A stretch of 64,000 bases of DNA from Duganella sp. 1411 (GTDB taxonomy: Bacteria > Pseudomonadota > Gammaproteobacteria > Burkholderiales > Burkholderiaceae_D). A model generated the notes under the pieces. The model ran no database searches, was not told the DNA's origin, and was given only the letters and a program-made list of their open reading frames with translations. Of this stretch, positions 1 to 9,112 are shown one piece after another. How positions within the stretch are numbered: position 1 is the first letter of the stretch; every line of letters starts with the position of its first letter. The stretch covers positions 186,001 through 250,000 of the forward strand of contig NZ_JAFICD010000010.1 of the NCBI RefSeq assembly GCF_017833525.1. The letters run 5' to 3'. Position numbers and translations under genes: made by a program.

Positions 1-541
1 TACCCACGTTGTTGGTCAGCGACCATGGCGCGAAGGCCACGCCAGCCTTCAGTCCCGGGGTCATGCCAGCTGCCAGCATCGCGCCGCCGCCGCCCATCGA
101 CCATCCGGACACCGCTTGCCGGCTGGTGTCCATCTTGCCCGCCACCGGTCCCGTCGTCAGGGCCGTGACCGTGCGCAGCGCGGCCAGCAATTGGTTGGCG
201 CGGCTGGCCGGATAATCGTACACGGTGTTGGTGTTAATCGTCACCACCACGAAGCCGTGGGTTGCCAGCCGCCGGCTGATCAACGCGATCGAAGTCTGCG
301 TGGCGGTGAACCCGGGGCAGACCGCGACGACCGCATACTTCCCGGCCGTGTTCGGGGAGTACACGGTGCCGCCACCGAAACCACTGCCGCGCACCGTCTG
401 GGTGGACACCGCGAACGGCCCGTCGGCCTGGACGCTGCTGAAGGTCGGCGCGGGACCGTTTTCGATGGCGAAAGCGTGGCTCGATGCGCACGCCAGCAGC
501 AAGGCGGCAACGCCGGATCGCGTCATATTAAATCGTTGCAT
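1..541 (-). CDS. PETase/cutinase-like secreted polyester hydrolase (C-terminus cut off)
   Basis: The 180 visible residues of an alpha/beta hydrolase of the polyesterase-lipase-cutinase family; the C-terminal part with the catalytic Asp and His lies outside the window. A signal peptide covers about residues 1-25 (ending SHAFA). The oxyanion strand reads PGFTATQ (76-82), followed by the family pattern NTNTVYDYPASRANQLLAAL around 103-122 and the nucleophile elbow GWSMGGGG with Ser148. The Trp before the nucleophile matches the substrate-stacking Trp of PET hydrolases, while the usual Tyr of PGYTA is Phe78. The start is set by AGGAG seven bases upstream. Family knowledge: such enzymes cleave aliphatic and aromatic polyesters outside the cell. 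Which polyester this one attacks is unknown. Confidence 0.85.
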   Translation of the reverse strand, partial: MQRFNMTRSGVAALLLACASSHAFAIENGPAPTFSSVQADGPFAVSTQTVRGSGFGGGTVYSPNTAGKYAVVAVCPGFTATQTSIALISRRLATHGFVVVTINTNTVYDYPASRANQLLAALRTVTALTTGPVAGKMDTSRQAVSGWSMGGGGAMLAAGMTPGLKAGVAFAPWSLTNNVG

Positions 542-725
542 TGAATGCTCCTGATAGATGATTGAATGGCTGTCTCTTTACTACCCATTTGTTTTTTTTG
601 GCAAAGACGGGTCGTTCAGACCGATGTCTTTACGTAGTGAATTGTCAACGATCGCCGCGAACGGCCACTGGCGCACCGGGACAAACTAGTGGCTTTGGAC
701 GGCCAATCGCGGCCTTTTCGCGGCG

Positions 726-1982
726 CTATCGGCCCGGCGCCTTGCCGGGATGACGGGCCCGGAAATCGGCGACCAACGCGGCGGCGGCATCGAACATCGC
801 CGCTTCGGCGGCCAGGCAAGCGCGGCGTTCGCGCGCGATGCGGTCGCGGTTGTCGTTCCAGTTGGCTGCGTTCAGCCGGAAGCCGAATTCACCGGTCCCG
901 GACGCGGCGCCCGCCGCGCCGAATACCCTCGCCAATATCCGCTCGCCGAGCGCGGCCTTGAAGTGTCCCGACTCCCAGTACCAGCGCGTGGCGCGGACGA
1001 CATCGCCCCTGGCCGGTATCGGCTCGCATTGCGGCGCGCCGTAGCCGCTGAAGTCCCACAAAACGATGCGCGCCCCGGGATGCGCCGCGTTGACGGTGGC
1101 GATCTCGCGCAGCAGCCGCAGCTTCCACTGCTCGAACACGGGCCACAATCCGGTCTGCTCCATCATCGCCATCAACTGCGCGTGGTAGGGATAGATGATC
1201 AGATGGATGTCGGTCTTCCCGCGCGCGGCGGCGTCCAGCAATCCGCCCAGGTCGCGCCATTCGGAGGAACTGTCGCCGCGCGTGCGCGCGATGCCATGCG
1301 GCGCCAGCGAAAAGTTCCTGGCGTTTTCCAGCGCGCGCTGCTGAAACAGCGAGTGGTAGCCGTCCTCGCGCGCGAAGCGCAGATAGTCGTGCAACGGGTT
1401 GAAGCCGTGCGCGGTCATGGTGCCGGCGTCCGGATCGCGCTGTATCCTCAGCGTCGTCACGGCGTCGAGCAAGGCGTTCAGCGAGAACAGGGTTTCGACC
1501 TTCCAGCGCTGGCCGGCCAGGCCGCCGGGCGGCGCCTTCGCCGGGACCTCCGCGCTGTCCGGATCAAGTAGGAAATCGAAGAAGTCCACCCCCAGCAGCA
1601 AGGTCGACGGCGCCGCGCCGGCCGCCCGCAAATGCTCGAACTGCTCGCGCGAGGTGCCCACGCCGGTCCCCGGTATCGCCAGGTTGTAGGCCGGGCGCCG
1701 GGCAGCGCCCAGTTGTTCGCTGTCGGGATCGATACCGACGTCGACGCGCGAATTACCCATCAACACTGTGGCCGGGCGCAGCGCCTTCGCGCCGGCGAGC
1801 TTGATCTCCGATTGAAAATGTTCGGGGCGCGGCTTGACGGCGTTGAAGCCGGCGATGTCGACCAGCCGGAACAGCCGATACGGATCGACCACCACCACGA
1901 ACAGGACGACCAGCAGCACGCCGGCCAGCAGCGTGGCGGCCATCCATGTGATAAATCCGGCGTAGCTGCGGTCCCCGGCCAT
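726..1982 (-). CDS. SGNH/AlgX-AlgJ-type acetyltransferase-like partner of MBOAT
   Basis: A 418-residue protein with one N-terminal membrane anchor (about residues 11-32) and a periplasmic domain. The GNSRVDVGID segment (76-85) has the form of an SGNH block I with Ser78, and a late WESGHF resembles the block carrying the catalytic His. It starts only 9 nt after the MBOAT gene stops, so the two are almost certainly co-transcribed. In known systems such as AlgI/AlgJ or WssH/WssI the MBOAT protein passes acyl groups across the membrane and an SGNH protein transfers them to a polysaccharide. Here no polysaccharide synthase is adjacent, so the acceptor is unknown. Confidence 0.65.
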   Translation of the reverse strand: MAGDRSYAGFITWMAATLLAGVLLVVLFVVVVDPYRLFRLVDIAGFNAVKPRPEHFQSEIKLAGAKALRPATVLMGNSRVDVGIDPDSEQLGAARRPAYNLAIPGTGVGTSREQFEHLRAAGAAPSTLLLGVDFFDFLLDPDSAEVPAKAPPGGLAGQRWKVETLFSLNALLDAVTTLRIQRDPDAGTMTAHGFNPLHDYLRFAREDGYHSLFQQRALENARNFSLAPHGIARTRGDSSSEWRDLGGLLDAAARGKTDIHLIIYPYHAQLMAMMEQTGLWPVFEQWKLRLLREIATVNAAHPGARIVLWDFSGYGAPQCEPIPARGDVVRATRWYWESGHFKAALGERILARVFGAAGAASGTGEFGFRLNAANWNDNRDRIARERRACLAAEAAMFDAAAALVADFRARHPGKAPGR

Positions 1983-1991
1983 GCGCGCTTC

Positions 1992-3539
1992 CTAAAATTG
2001 AAAATACAAAAACTCGGCGGGACGTCCCAGCGCCAGCAGGCAGGCCAGCATCAGCACACTGACGACCAGCGCCCAGCGCCGGTTGGGCAGCCACGCCAGC
2101 GGCAACGCCGGCCAGGCCGGATACCCGCCCGCCGCCGGATGGTGGTCCAGCGCGGGCTCGTAACGCCGCATGATTTGCTGCGTGTTCGGCAGCAGGAAGC
2201 AGATCGCCGCCGCCACCAGCACCCACGACCAGGTCTGCACGAAGCGCGTGCCGCCGCCGACGTAAAAGCTCACGCCCAGCCGGTCCATCAACGGCCGCAG
2301 CGCGTGCAGCGGCGCGGCCAGCGATTCCGGCAGCGCCACGCCGCCATGGCCGCACAGCGCGCCGACGATCGTCACCGCGCGCGAAAAATCGGTGGCGCGG
2401 AAAAACACCCACGCGTAGCAAACGGCGGCGAAGGTCAGCGCCATGCTGGCCAGCCGCCACGGCAGCGACGCCGTGGGCAGCCGCCAGCGCGCGGCCAGCG
2501 CGGCCCACGCGTGGTTGACCATCAGATAGCCGCCGTGCAGCAGGCCCCACACGGCGAAGTTCCAGCCGGCGCCGTGCCACAAGCCGCCCAGCAGCATGGT
2601 CAACATCAGGTTCAGGTAGCGCCGCACCGGGCCGCGCCGGCCGCCGCCCAGCGGGATGTACAGGTAGTCGCGCAGGAAGCGCGACAGCGTCATGTGCCAG
2701 CGGCGCCAGAAGTCGATGATGTTGACCGACTTGTACGGCGAATCGAAATTGAGCGGCAGGCGGATGCCGAAGATGCGCGAGATGCCGATCGCCATGTCCG
2801 AGTAGCCGGAAAAATCGAAATACAGCTGGAAGGCGTACGCCAGCACGCCGCCCCACGCCACCAGCAAGCCTTGCGGGTCGGACTGGTTGAAGAAGAAGTT
2901 CGCGTGCGGCGACAGGTTGTCGGCGATCAGCACCTTCTTGGCCAGGCCGATGGCGAAGATGCTCAGGCCGATCGCGACGTTGGCGGCCGACAGGCGATAG
3001 CTGTCCCGGCGTTCGAACTGCGGCATCATCTCGGCGTGGTGCAGCACCGGCCCGGCGATCAGGTGCGGGAAATAGGTGATGAACAGCAGGTAGTGCAGGA
3101 AGCGGTATTCCTGCACCTTGCCCTGGTAGGTGTCGACCAGAAAAGCGATCTGCGTGAAGGTGTAGAACGAGATGCCGATCGGCAGCACCACATGCCACAG
3201 CGGCCAGTGCGTGCCGCCGACGGCATTGACGCCGGAGATGAAAAAGTCGGCGTATTTGAAATAAGCCAGCAGCAGCAAGTTGGCGGCGACGGCCAGCGCC
3301 AGCCAGCGCGTTTTGGCGGTGCCGAGGCCGTGGCCGATGCGCCGGCCCACCATATAGTTAAAGCCGATCGAGGCCAGCAGCAACGGAATATATTCCACGC
3401 TCCACCAGCCGTAGAAAAACAGCGAGGCCGACGCCAGCCAGGCGGCCGCCATGGTCTGGCTGCGGCGCGCCAGCGTGAAGTATCCCAGCGCTGTGATCGG
3501 CAGAAACAGCAGGATGAAGCTGAACGAATTGAAGAGCAT
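1992..3539 (-). CDS. MBOAT family membrane-bound O-acyltransferase (AlgI-like)
   Basis: A polytopic membrane protein of 515 residues starting MLFNSFSF, the usual start of AlgI-like proteins; an upstream in-frame ATG at 3599 is less likely because it adds a hydrophilic leader not typical of the family. The MBOAT region carries WRRWHMTLSRFLRDYLYIPLGG-type sequence and the invariant catalytic-His segment GGLWHGAGWNF. The family moves acyl groups, usually acetyl, from the cytoplasm to extracytoplasmic acceptors. The next gene encodes the SGNH partner. The exact acceptor cannot be read from the sequence. Confidence 0.85.
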   Translation of the reverse strand: MLFNSFSFILLFLPITALGYFTLARRSQTMAAAWLASASLFFYGWWSVEYIPLLLASIGFNYMVGRRIGHGLGTAKTRWLALAVAANLLLLAYFKYADFFISGVNAVGGTHWPLWHVVLPIGISFYTFTQIAFLVDTYQGKVQEYRFLHYLLFITYFPHLIAGPVLHHAEMMPQFERRDSYRLSAANVAIGLSIFAIGLAKKVLIADNLSPHANFFFNQSDPQGLLVAWGGVLAYAFQLYFDFSGYSDMAIGISRIFGIRLPLNFDSPYKSVNIIDFWRRWHMTLSRFLRDYLYIPLGGGRRGPVRRYLNLMLTMLLGGLWHGAGWNFAVWGLLHGGYLMVNHAWAALAARWRLPTASLPWRLASMALTFAAVCYAWVFFRATDFSRAVTIVGALCGHGGVALPESLAAPLHALRPLMDRLGVSFYVGGGTRFVQTWSWVLVAAAICFLLPNTQQIMRRYEPALDHHPAAGGYPAWPALPLAWLPNRRWALVVSVLMLACLLALGRPAEFLYFQF

Positions 3540-3678
3540 ATCGGTCCGGCATGGCTGGAGGGAGAGGCGTACACGACGCGGCGCGCGCGGTCCGGCCATG
3601 CTAAGACGAAATTATCTAATTGTCTATCAAAAAGAACACCAACTTCCGCGCCGCCGATTCGCGGCTATACTTCGCCCC

Positions 3679-4470
3679 ATGAACGCCAAGGTGGAACAGC
3701 TATACCTCAAAACCGGTCGCGGCGAGCCCATGCAGGCCGCCGACGCGCTGACGCTGGTGGCCGGCCTCGGCGTCGACGGCGACCTCAACGCGCACCGGCT
3801 CAGCCCGCGACAGATGCTGGTGACCGTCGCCTCGGAGCTGGAGGCGCTGGCCCTGCCCGCCGGCGCGTTGCGCGAAAACCTCGTCATCTCGACCGCCGCG
3901 CCGGAGCACGTCAAGCCCGGCGCCGCGCTCGTCGGCGCCGGCGGCCTCGAGATCCGCCTGACGATGTACTGCGAGCCGTGCAAGCAACTGCTGCCGCTGG
4001 TGGCCGACCTGGCCGGCATGATCGGCCGGCGCGGCGTCCTTGGCGTGGTCGTCCGCGGCGGCCGGCTGCGCCGCGGCGAGGTGCTCGATCTGATCCCCGG
4101 CCGCCACCCCGCCCTGCCGGAATCGCCCTACCAGAAATTTCTCGATTTCATACCGACGATACCGCGCGGGAAGGTGGTGCGCTACGCCGATGTCGCCATG
4201 GCGATCGGCGCCGACCACAGTTTTGTGCGGGCGATTCCCGGCTACATCAAGCGCAGCCTGGGCGCCGACCTGCCGTCGCACCGCATCGTCAGCGCGCGCG
4301 GCCACTTGCTCGCGACCGTCCCCGACCAGGCGCGCAGGCTGGCGGCGGAAGGCGTGCCGGCGGCGAGCGCCGCCGTCGACCTCGACACCTTCCTGTGGCG
4401 GGGCGAGCCGGGTGGCGGCGCCTGCATGACGGTCGGCAGCGAGCGCACTGTTATACTTTCCAAAAGTTAA
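3679..4470 (+). CDS. MOSC domain fused to an alkyltransferase-like (ATL/MGMT-type) DNA-binding domain
   Basis: 263 residues with two modules. Residues 1-140 are a MOSC domain with the family Cys in MYCEPC (Cys98), related to molybdenum-cofactor sulfurase and YiiM-type proteins. Residues about 150-215 match the DNA-binding/active-site domain of O6-alkylguanine-DNA alkyltransferase: PRGKVVRYADVAMAIG, then PSHRIV where MGMT has PCHRV. The methyl-accepting Cys is replaced by Ser200, which is the kind of change seen in alkyltransferase-like proteins that recognise alkylated DNA without repairing it. The gene diverges from the MBOAT gene. The fusion is unusual, and a link between the two activities is inference. 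Confidence 0.75.
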   Translation: MNAKVEQLYLKTGRGEPMQAADALTLVAGLGVDGDLNAHRLSPRQMLVTVASELEALALPAGALRENLVISTAAPEHVKPGAALVGAGGLEIRLTMYCEPCKQLLPLVADLAGMIGRRGVLGVVVRGGRLRRGEVLDLIPGRHPALPESPYQKFLDFIPTIPRGKVVRYADVAMAIGADHSFVRAIPGYIKRSLGADLPSHRIVSARGHLLATVPDQARRLAAEGVPAASAAVDLDTFLWRGEPGGGACMTVGSERTVILSKS

Positions 4471-4525
4471 GTATATAAGTAACAGTGAAACAAAATAAAA
4501 TGCACACGATCGAGCCGAATAAACC

Positions 4526-5305
4526 ATGCTGCCAAGACGATTTCACGCCCCGCTGCTAGCCTGCTGGCTGCTGCTGGCGGCCGCCCCGGCGCCGGCGGCG
4601 ACCGGGCCGGTGGTCTCGCTGCGGGTGGCGGCGCAGGCCGGCACCGATCCCAAATTCATCGATGCCGGCGACGGCCGCATCGTCGGTGTGTGCATCGATA
4701 TTTTCCGCACCATCGAACGCATCGATCCGGGCCTGGTCTTCATCGGCGACCAGCAGTGGCTGCCGCTGGTGCGCGCCCATTCGGAAGTGGCCAACCATCA
4801 GCACGACGCGCTGTGCGCGATCCAGCGCACGCCCGAGCGCGAACTGCAATATACCTATATCGACCAGCCGCTGTTGCCGCTGCGCTTCCAGCTGCTCGCG
4901 CGCGCCGACGACGCCGTCGTCGTCCACACCTGGGACGACGTGCGCCGGCTGGGCGCGGACGGCGTCATCCTGACCAACCGCGGCTTCGGCACCACCGAGG
5001 CGCTCGAGCGCATCGGCGGCCTGCGCTTCAGCGCCAGCGCCGCCGATCCGCTCAACAATCTGCAAAAGCTGGTGGCGCGCCGTGGCCGGTTTTTCCTGCA
5101 TCGGGGACCGGGGCTGAGAAGTTTCATCCAACGCTCGGGATATGGCGGCAAGGTGAAAATTTTGCCGCAGGTGATGTACCAGACCGAGACCTACATGGCC
5201 CTGGGCACCCACGTCGACCCGGCGGTGGTGGCGCGCGTGCGGCGCGCCGTGGAGCAGATGGAAAGAACCGGCGAGCTGGCGCGGCTGCTGAAGAAGTGGG
5301 ATTGA
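4526..5305 (+). CDS. Periplasmic solute-binding protein (family 3-like)
   Basis: 259 residues with a signal peptide of about 24 residues (ending APAAT) and the layout of an amino-acid-type bacterial extracellular solute-binding protein: VSLRVAAQ at the start of the mature part, IVGVCIDIFRTIERI, and a C-terminal helix with VARVRRAVEQMERTGELARLLKKW that is common in this family. No permease or ATPase gene is adjacent, so it may be an orphan binding protein or a sensor-like ligand binder. The substrate is not readable. No strong Shine-Dalgarno precedes the ATG, but the signal peptide supports this start. Confidence 0.7.
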   Translation: MLPRRFHAPLLACWLLLAAAPAPAATGPVVSLRVAAQAGTDPKFIDAGDGRIVGVCIDIFRTIERIDPGLVFIGDQQWLPLVRAHSEVANHQHDALCAIQRTPERELQYTYIDQPLLPLRFQLLARADDAVVVHTWDDVRRLGADGVILTNRGFGTTEALERIGGLRFSASAADPLNNLQKLVARRGRFFLHRGPGLRSFIQRSGYGGKVKILPQVMYQTETYMALGTHVDPAVVARVRRAVEQMERTGELARLLKKWD

Positions 5306-5389
5306 GCCTTCCGCCGCGCATGGAAACTTGATTGACAGCAACCGCAGTTTTGGCCAATATCGTCGTTTCGTCTTTTTAGCGACCCCGCC

Positions 5390-7501
5390 ATGACCATGCC
5401 GCGCCTCACCATTACCGCCCTCCTCCTTTGCGCCGCGCTCGGCGGCCACGCCCTCGCGGCCGACATCGCCGCCACCAAACACGCGATCACCCACGAGGAC
5501 GTGTGGCTGATGAAACGGATCGGCGCACCGACGCCCAGCCCGGACGGCAAGTGGGCCGTGTTCAGCGTCACCGACCCGGCCTACGACAGCAAGGAACAAT
5601 GGTCGGACCTGTGGATCAAGTCGCTGACCGACGACACGCCGGCGCGCCGCCTGACCTTCAGCAAGGGCGGCGAAAGCGCCGTCAACTGGTCGCCCGACAG
5701 CCGCCAGCTGGTGTTCGTGGCCAAGCGCGACGGCGACGACGCCGGCCAGCTGTACCGCATCGACGTGGCCGGCGGCGGCGAGGCGCAGCGCCTGACCACG
5801 CTGACCTTGGGCGCGCGCCAGCCGAAGTTCAGCCCGGACGGCAAGCAGCTGTTGTTCGTCAGCGATATCTTCCCCGGCACGGCCGGCGAGGAAGACATCA
5901 AAAAGGTCGCCAAGGAACGCAAGGACCGCAAATACACGGCCCGGGCGTACGAGAGCTTCCCGCCGCGCTTCTTCGACAAGTGGCTCGACGACAAGCAGGT
6001 GCGCCTGTTCGTGATGGCGGCGGCGGTCGACGCCAAGCCGCGCGATTTGCTGTCGGGCACCCGGCTGGCGGCGCTGCCGGGCTTTGGCGGCGGCCAGGGC
6101 GACGAGGGCCAGACGCTCGACGCGATCTGGTCGCAGGACGGCAAGGCCGTGGTGTTCTCGGCCTCGATCAACCGCGACGAGGCCGCGCGCGCGTCCGGCT
6201 ACACGCAGATTTTCTCGGTGCCGGCCGCCGGCGGCGAGGCGGCGCAACTGACCCAAGACAAGCGCAGCTACCACGCGCTCAAGTTCAGCAAGGACGGCAA
6301 AACCTTGTTCAGCCTGACGGAGGCGGAGGAGCCGGGCCAGGTCTACGACGTCAGCCGCCTGGCCAGCTTCGCCTGGCCGATGGTCGACGCCAAGCCGACC
6401 GTCCTGACGGCGTCGCTGGACCGCTCGATCTCGCGCTTCGCCTTGCCGGACGGCGCGCGGCGCGTGGTGTTCAGCTTCGAGCACGCCGGCCTCGAGCAGC
6501 TGCATTCGATCGACTACGCGGGCGGCGAAGTGCGCGCCGAAGCATCGCCGCCGACCGGCGCCATCGGCGCGCTCAACGCCGGCGGCAAGGCGGTGGTGGG
6601 CGTGTGGGAATCGGCCATCAACCCGCCGGAGGTGTACGCCTTCGGCAACGGCGCGCCCAAGCGGCTGACTTCGTTCAACACCGAGCGCGCCGCCGCGATC
6701 GACTGGCAGGCGCCGGAACACTTCTGGTTCAAGGCCAGCGACGGTCGCATGATCCACAACATGATCGTCAAGCCGGCCGGCTTCGACCCGGCGAAAAAAT
6801 ATCCGCTGTTCGCCGTGATCCACGGCGGCGCGGCCAATATGTGGCGCGACCAGTTCGTGCTGCGCTGGAACTACCACCTGCTGGCCCAACCGGGCTACGT
6901 GGTGCTGCTGACCGACTACAAGGGCTCGACCGGCTACGGCGAGGCATTCGCGCGCGCGATCCAGGGCGATCCGCTCAAGGGCCCGGGCGACGAGGTCAAC
7001 GAGGCGGTCGACGAGGCGGTGCGCAGGTATGGTTTTGTCGACGGCGGCAAGCTGGCGGCCGGCGGTGCCAGCTACGGCGGCCACCTGGCCAACTGGCTGC
7101 AGGCGACCACCACGCGCTACAAGGCGATCGTGTCGCACGCAGGCGAGATGGATCTGGTGATGCAATGGGGCACCAGCGACAGCATCTTCGGGCGCGAGGT
7201 CAACAGCGGCGGGCCGGTGTGGGGCAATTTGCCGGTGTGGCGCGAGCAAAGTCCGGTGATGCAGGCCGGGAACCATGAAAAGGGAACGGGTTTTAAAACG
7301 CCGATTTTGATCTCGGTGGGCGAGCTCGATTACCGCGTGCCGGCCAACAACGCCTTGATGAATTTCGCCACGCAGCAGCGCTTGAACGTGCCCAGCAAGC
7401 TGCTGGTGTTCCCGGATGAGAACCATTGGATCTTGAAGGGGGATAACAGCCGGTATTTCTACAGCGAGGTGCACGGCTGGCTGGCGAAGTATCTGAAGTG
7501 A
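5390..7501 (+). CDS. S9 family prolyl oligopeptidase / acylaminoacyl-peptidase-like, exported
   Basis: 703 residues: a signal peptide (about 1-23, ending HALAA), a seven-bladed beta-propeller with WD-like TPSPDGKWAVF and FSPDGKQLLF strands (about 40-450), and a C-terminal alpha/beta hydrolase. The catalytic triad is visible as Ser561 in GGASYGG, Asp647 in GELDYRVP and His679 in DENHWIL. These match family S9C, periplasmic enzymes that trim short or N-blocked peptides. The second Met, two codons later, is an equally possible start. It stands alone, with a REP-like element just after the stop. Confidence 0.9.
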   Translation: MTMPRLTITALLLCAALGGHALAADIAATKHAITHEDVWLMKRIGAPTPSPDGKWAVFSVTDPAYDSKEQWSDLWIKSLTDDTPARRLTFSKGGESAVNWSPDSRQLVFVAKRDGDDAGQLYRIDVAGGGEAQRLTTLTLGARQPKFSPDGKQLLFVSDIFPGTAGEEDIKKVAKERKDRKYTARAYESFPPRFFDKWLDDKQVRLFVMAAAVDAKPRDLLSGTRLAALPGFGGGQGDEGQTLDAIWSQDGKAVVFSASINRDEAARASGYTQIFSVPAAGGEAAQLTQDKRSYHALKFSKDGKTLFSLTEAEEPGQVYDVSRLASFAWPMVDAKPTVLTASLDRSISRFALPDGARRVVFSFEHAGLEQLHSIDYAGGEVRAEASPPTGAIGALNAGGKAVVGVWESAINPPEVYAFGNGAPKRLTSFNTERAAAIDWQAPEHFWFKASDGRMIHNMIVKPAGFDPAKKYPLFAVIHGGAANMWRDQFVLRWNYHLLAQPGYVVLLTDYKGSTGYGEAFARAIQGDPLKGPGDEVNEAVDEAVRRYGFVDGGKLAAGGASYGGHLANWLQATTTRYKAIVSHAGEMDLVMQWGTSDSIFGREVNSGGPVWGNLPVWREQSPVMQAGNHEKGTGFKTPILISVGELDYRVPANNALMNFATQQRLNVPSKLLVFPDENHWILKGDNSRYFYSEVHGWLAKYLK

Positions 7502-7550
7502 GGCGTTTCGTGGTACCGGGCCCACCCTTGCCTGCGCCGACCACGGTGAC

Positions 7551-7638
7551 ACGTAGGGCGGATTAGGCGGAACGCCGTAATCCGCCATGAGCCGTCGACG
7601 GCGCTTGGCGGATTACGCTGCGCTAATCCGCCCTACGT
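7551..7638. repeat. REP-like double palindrome, copy 1
   Basis: An 88-bp element bounded by ACGTAGGGCGGATTA and its inverse complement. Inside are two short hairpins (GGCGGATTA...TAATCCGCC) facing each other across a variable 20-base spacer. It lies between the S9 peptidase and the MFS gene, downstream of both. The same unit occurs at five other places in the window. No protein is encoded. Confidence 0.85.
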
Positions 7639-7698
7639 ATCTCCTCGTGTGATCGGCATTTCGTGGCCATGGTCTTACCGGGCTACGCCAACACCGTA

Positions 7699-9000
7699 TC
7701 ACGCCGCCGCTTTGACATCCGCCACCACCGCCACCGCCGGCCGCCGTATCAACAAAATAATCCCGGCCGCGACCAGGCACGCCGCGCCGGCCGCGAACAG
7801 CGCCGGGTTATACGTCAGCATCAAGGTGCGCACGCGCCCCGCCCCCCACGCCGCCACCGCCGCGCCCAGCTGGTGGCCGGCGAACACCCAGCCGAACACC
7901 ATGCCGGCCTGCTCCTTGCCAAAGGTCGACGCCACCAGCCGCACCGTCGGCGGCACCGTGGCGATCCAGTCCAGGCCGTAAAACATGGCGAACAGCGATA
8001 AGCCGTAGAACGTGAACTCCGAATACGGCAGCCAGAACAACGACAGCCCGCGCAGCCCGTAATACATAAACAGCAGCTTGCGGTTGTCGTAGCGGTCCGA
8101 CAGCCAGCCCGAGCCGATCGTGCCGACCAGGTCGAACGCGCCCATCATCGCCAGCACCGACGCGGCCGGCACGGCGGCCAGGCCGGCGTCGCCGCACAGC
8201 GAGATGAAATGCGTCTGGATCAGGCCGTTGGTGCTGAGGCCGCAGATGAAGAAGCTGCCGAACAGTATCCAGAACACGCGGTTGCCGGCGACGCCGGCGA
8301 GCACCTTGAACGGCGTGGCGAAAGTGACGCGCATCGGCGGCGCCGGCGGCGCGACTGCCGTGCCGGGTGCGGCGCCGTACGGAACCAGGCCGAGCTCGTT
8401 GGGCCGGTTGCGCATCAGCAGCAGCACCAGCACGGCGACCAGCGCGCAGGCGGCGAACACGGGAATGACGGCCATGCGCCAGCCGAAGTGCTCGATCAAC
8501 CAGGCGCCGACCGGCAGGAAGATCAGCTGGCCGGTGGCCGAACTGGCCGTGAGCAAGCCGACCACCAGGCCGCGGCGGCTGTCGAACCAGCGGTTGGAGA
8601 CGACGGCGCTGAGCACCAGCGCGGTCATGCCGGAGCCGACGCCGAGCATGATGCCCCAGAACAGCACCAGGTGCCAGAACTGCGTCATCCGCGTGGCCAG
8701 CGCCATGCCGGCGCCCACCAGCGCCAGCGCCGTGACCACCACCTGGCGCAAGCCGAAGCGCTCCATCAGGATGGCGGCAAACGGTCCCATCAGCCCGAAC
8801 AGCACGAAACGCACCGCCAGCGCCGACGAGATCTGTCCGACGTCCCAGCCGAACTCCCTCGACAGCGGCTGCAGCAGCGCGCCCGGCAACCCCAGCGCGG
8901 CCGACGACGTCAGCCCGGTCAGGAAGGTGACGGCGACGATCACCCACGAATAATGCAGGCCGCGCCGCCGCAGCCAGTTGGACAGGGATAGTGCGAACAT
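7699..9000 (-). CDS. MFS transporter, monocarboxylate/OFA-like
   Basis: 433 residues with about 12 hydrophobic segments and a cytoplasmic central loop around residue 200, the standard major facilitator layout. The N-terminal half has RFVLFGLMGPFAAILMERFG, with the acidic/basic pattern typical of the loop 2-3 motif. The pattern resembles the monocarboxylate/oxalate-formate antiporter branch, but the substrate cannot be given. AAGGAG lies 4 nt before the ATG. The gene stands alone and ends shortly after a REP-like element. Confidence 0.8.
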   Translation of the reverse strand: MFALSLSNWLRRRGLHYSWVIVAVTFLTGLTSSAALGLPGALLQPLSREFGWDVGQISSALAVRFVLFGLMGPFAAILMERFGLRQVVVTALALVGAGMALATRMTQFWHLVLFWGIMLGVGSGMTALVLSAVVSNRWFDSRRGLVVGLLTASSATGQLIFLPVGAWLIEHFGWRMAVIPVFAACALVAVLVLLLMRNRPNELGLVPYGAAPGTAVAPPAPPMRVTFATPFKVLAGVAGNRVFWILFGSFFICGLSTNGLIQTHFISLCGDAGLAAVPAASVLAMMGAFDLVGTIGSGWLSDRYDNRKLLFMYYGLRGLSLFWLPYSEFTFYGLSLFAMFYGLDWIATVPPTVRLVASTFGKEQAGMVFGWVFAGHQLGAAVAAWGAGRVRTLMLTYNPALFAAGAACLVAAGIILLIRRPAVAVVADVKAAA

Positions 9001-9065
9001 GGGGCTCCTTGCGATGACGACGACGTGCGGATGGCCATTTTAAATTACGATCATCATCAATGCAA

Positions 9066-9094
9066 GCGAAAGAAAGGGGCCGGCGGGCGGCCCC
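9066..9094 (-). terminator. Probable rho-independent terminator of the BON-domain gene
   Basis: On the minus strand a GC hairpin (GGGGCCG paired with CGGCCCC) is followed by TTTCTTT about 20 bases after the BON gene's stop codon. The T-run is imperfect. Confidence 0.5.
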
Positions 9095-9112
9095 TATCAG
9101 CGTGACGGCTGC

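Noticed and set aside
1632..4478. A 948-codon plus-strand frame opposite the SGNH and MBOAT genes
   Set aside because: Antisense shadow, rich in Arg, Gln and His. The minus-strand genes have clear membrane and motif content.
4556..7588. A 1010-codon minus-strand frame opposite the binding protein and S9 peptidase
   Set aside because: Shadow frame. The plus-strand proteins have signal peptides and a complete catalytic triad.
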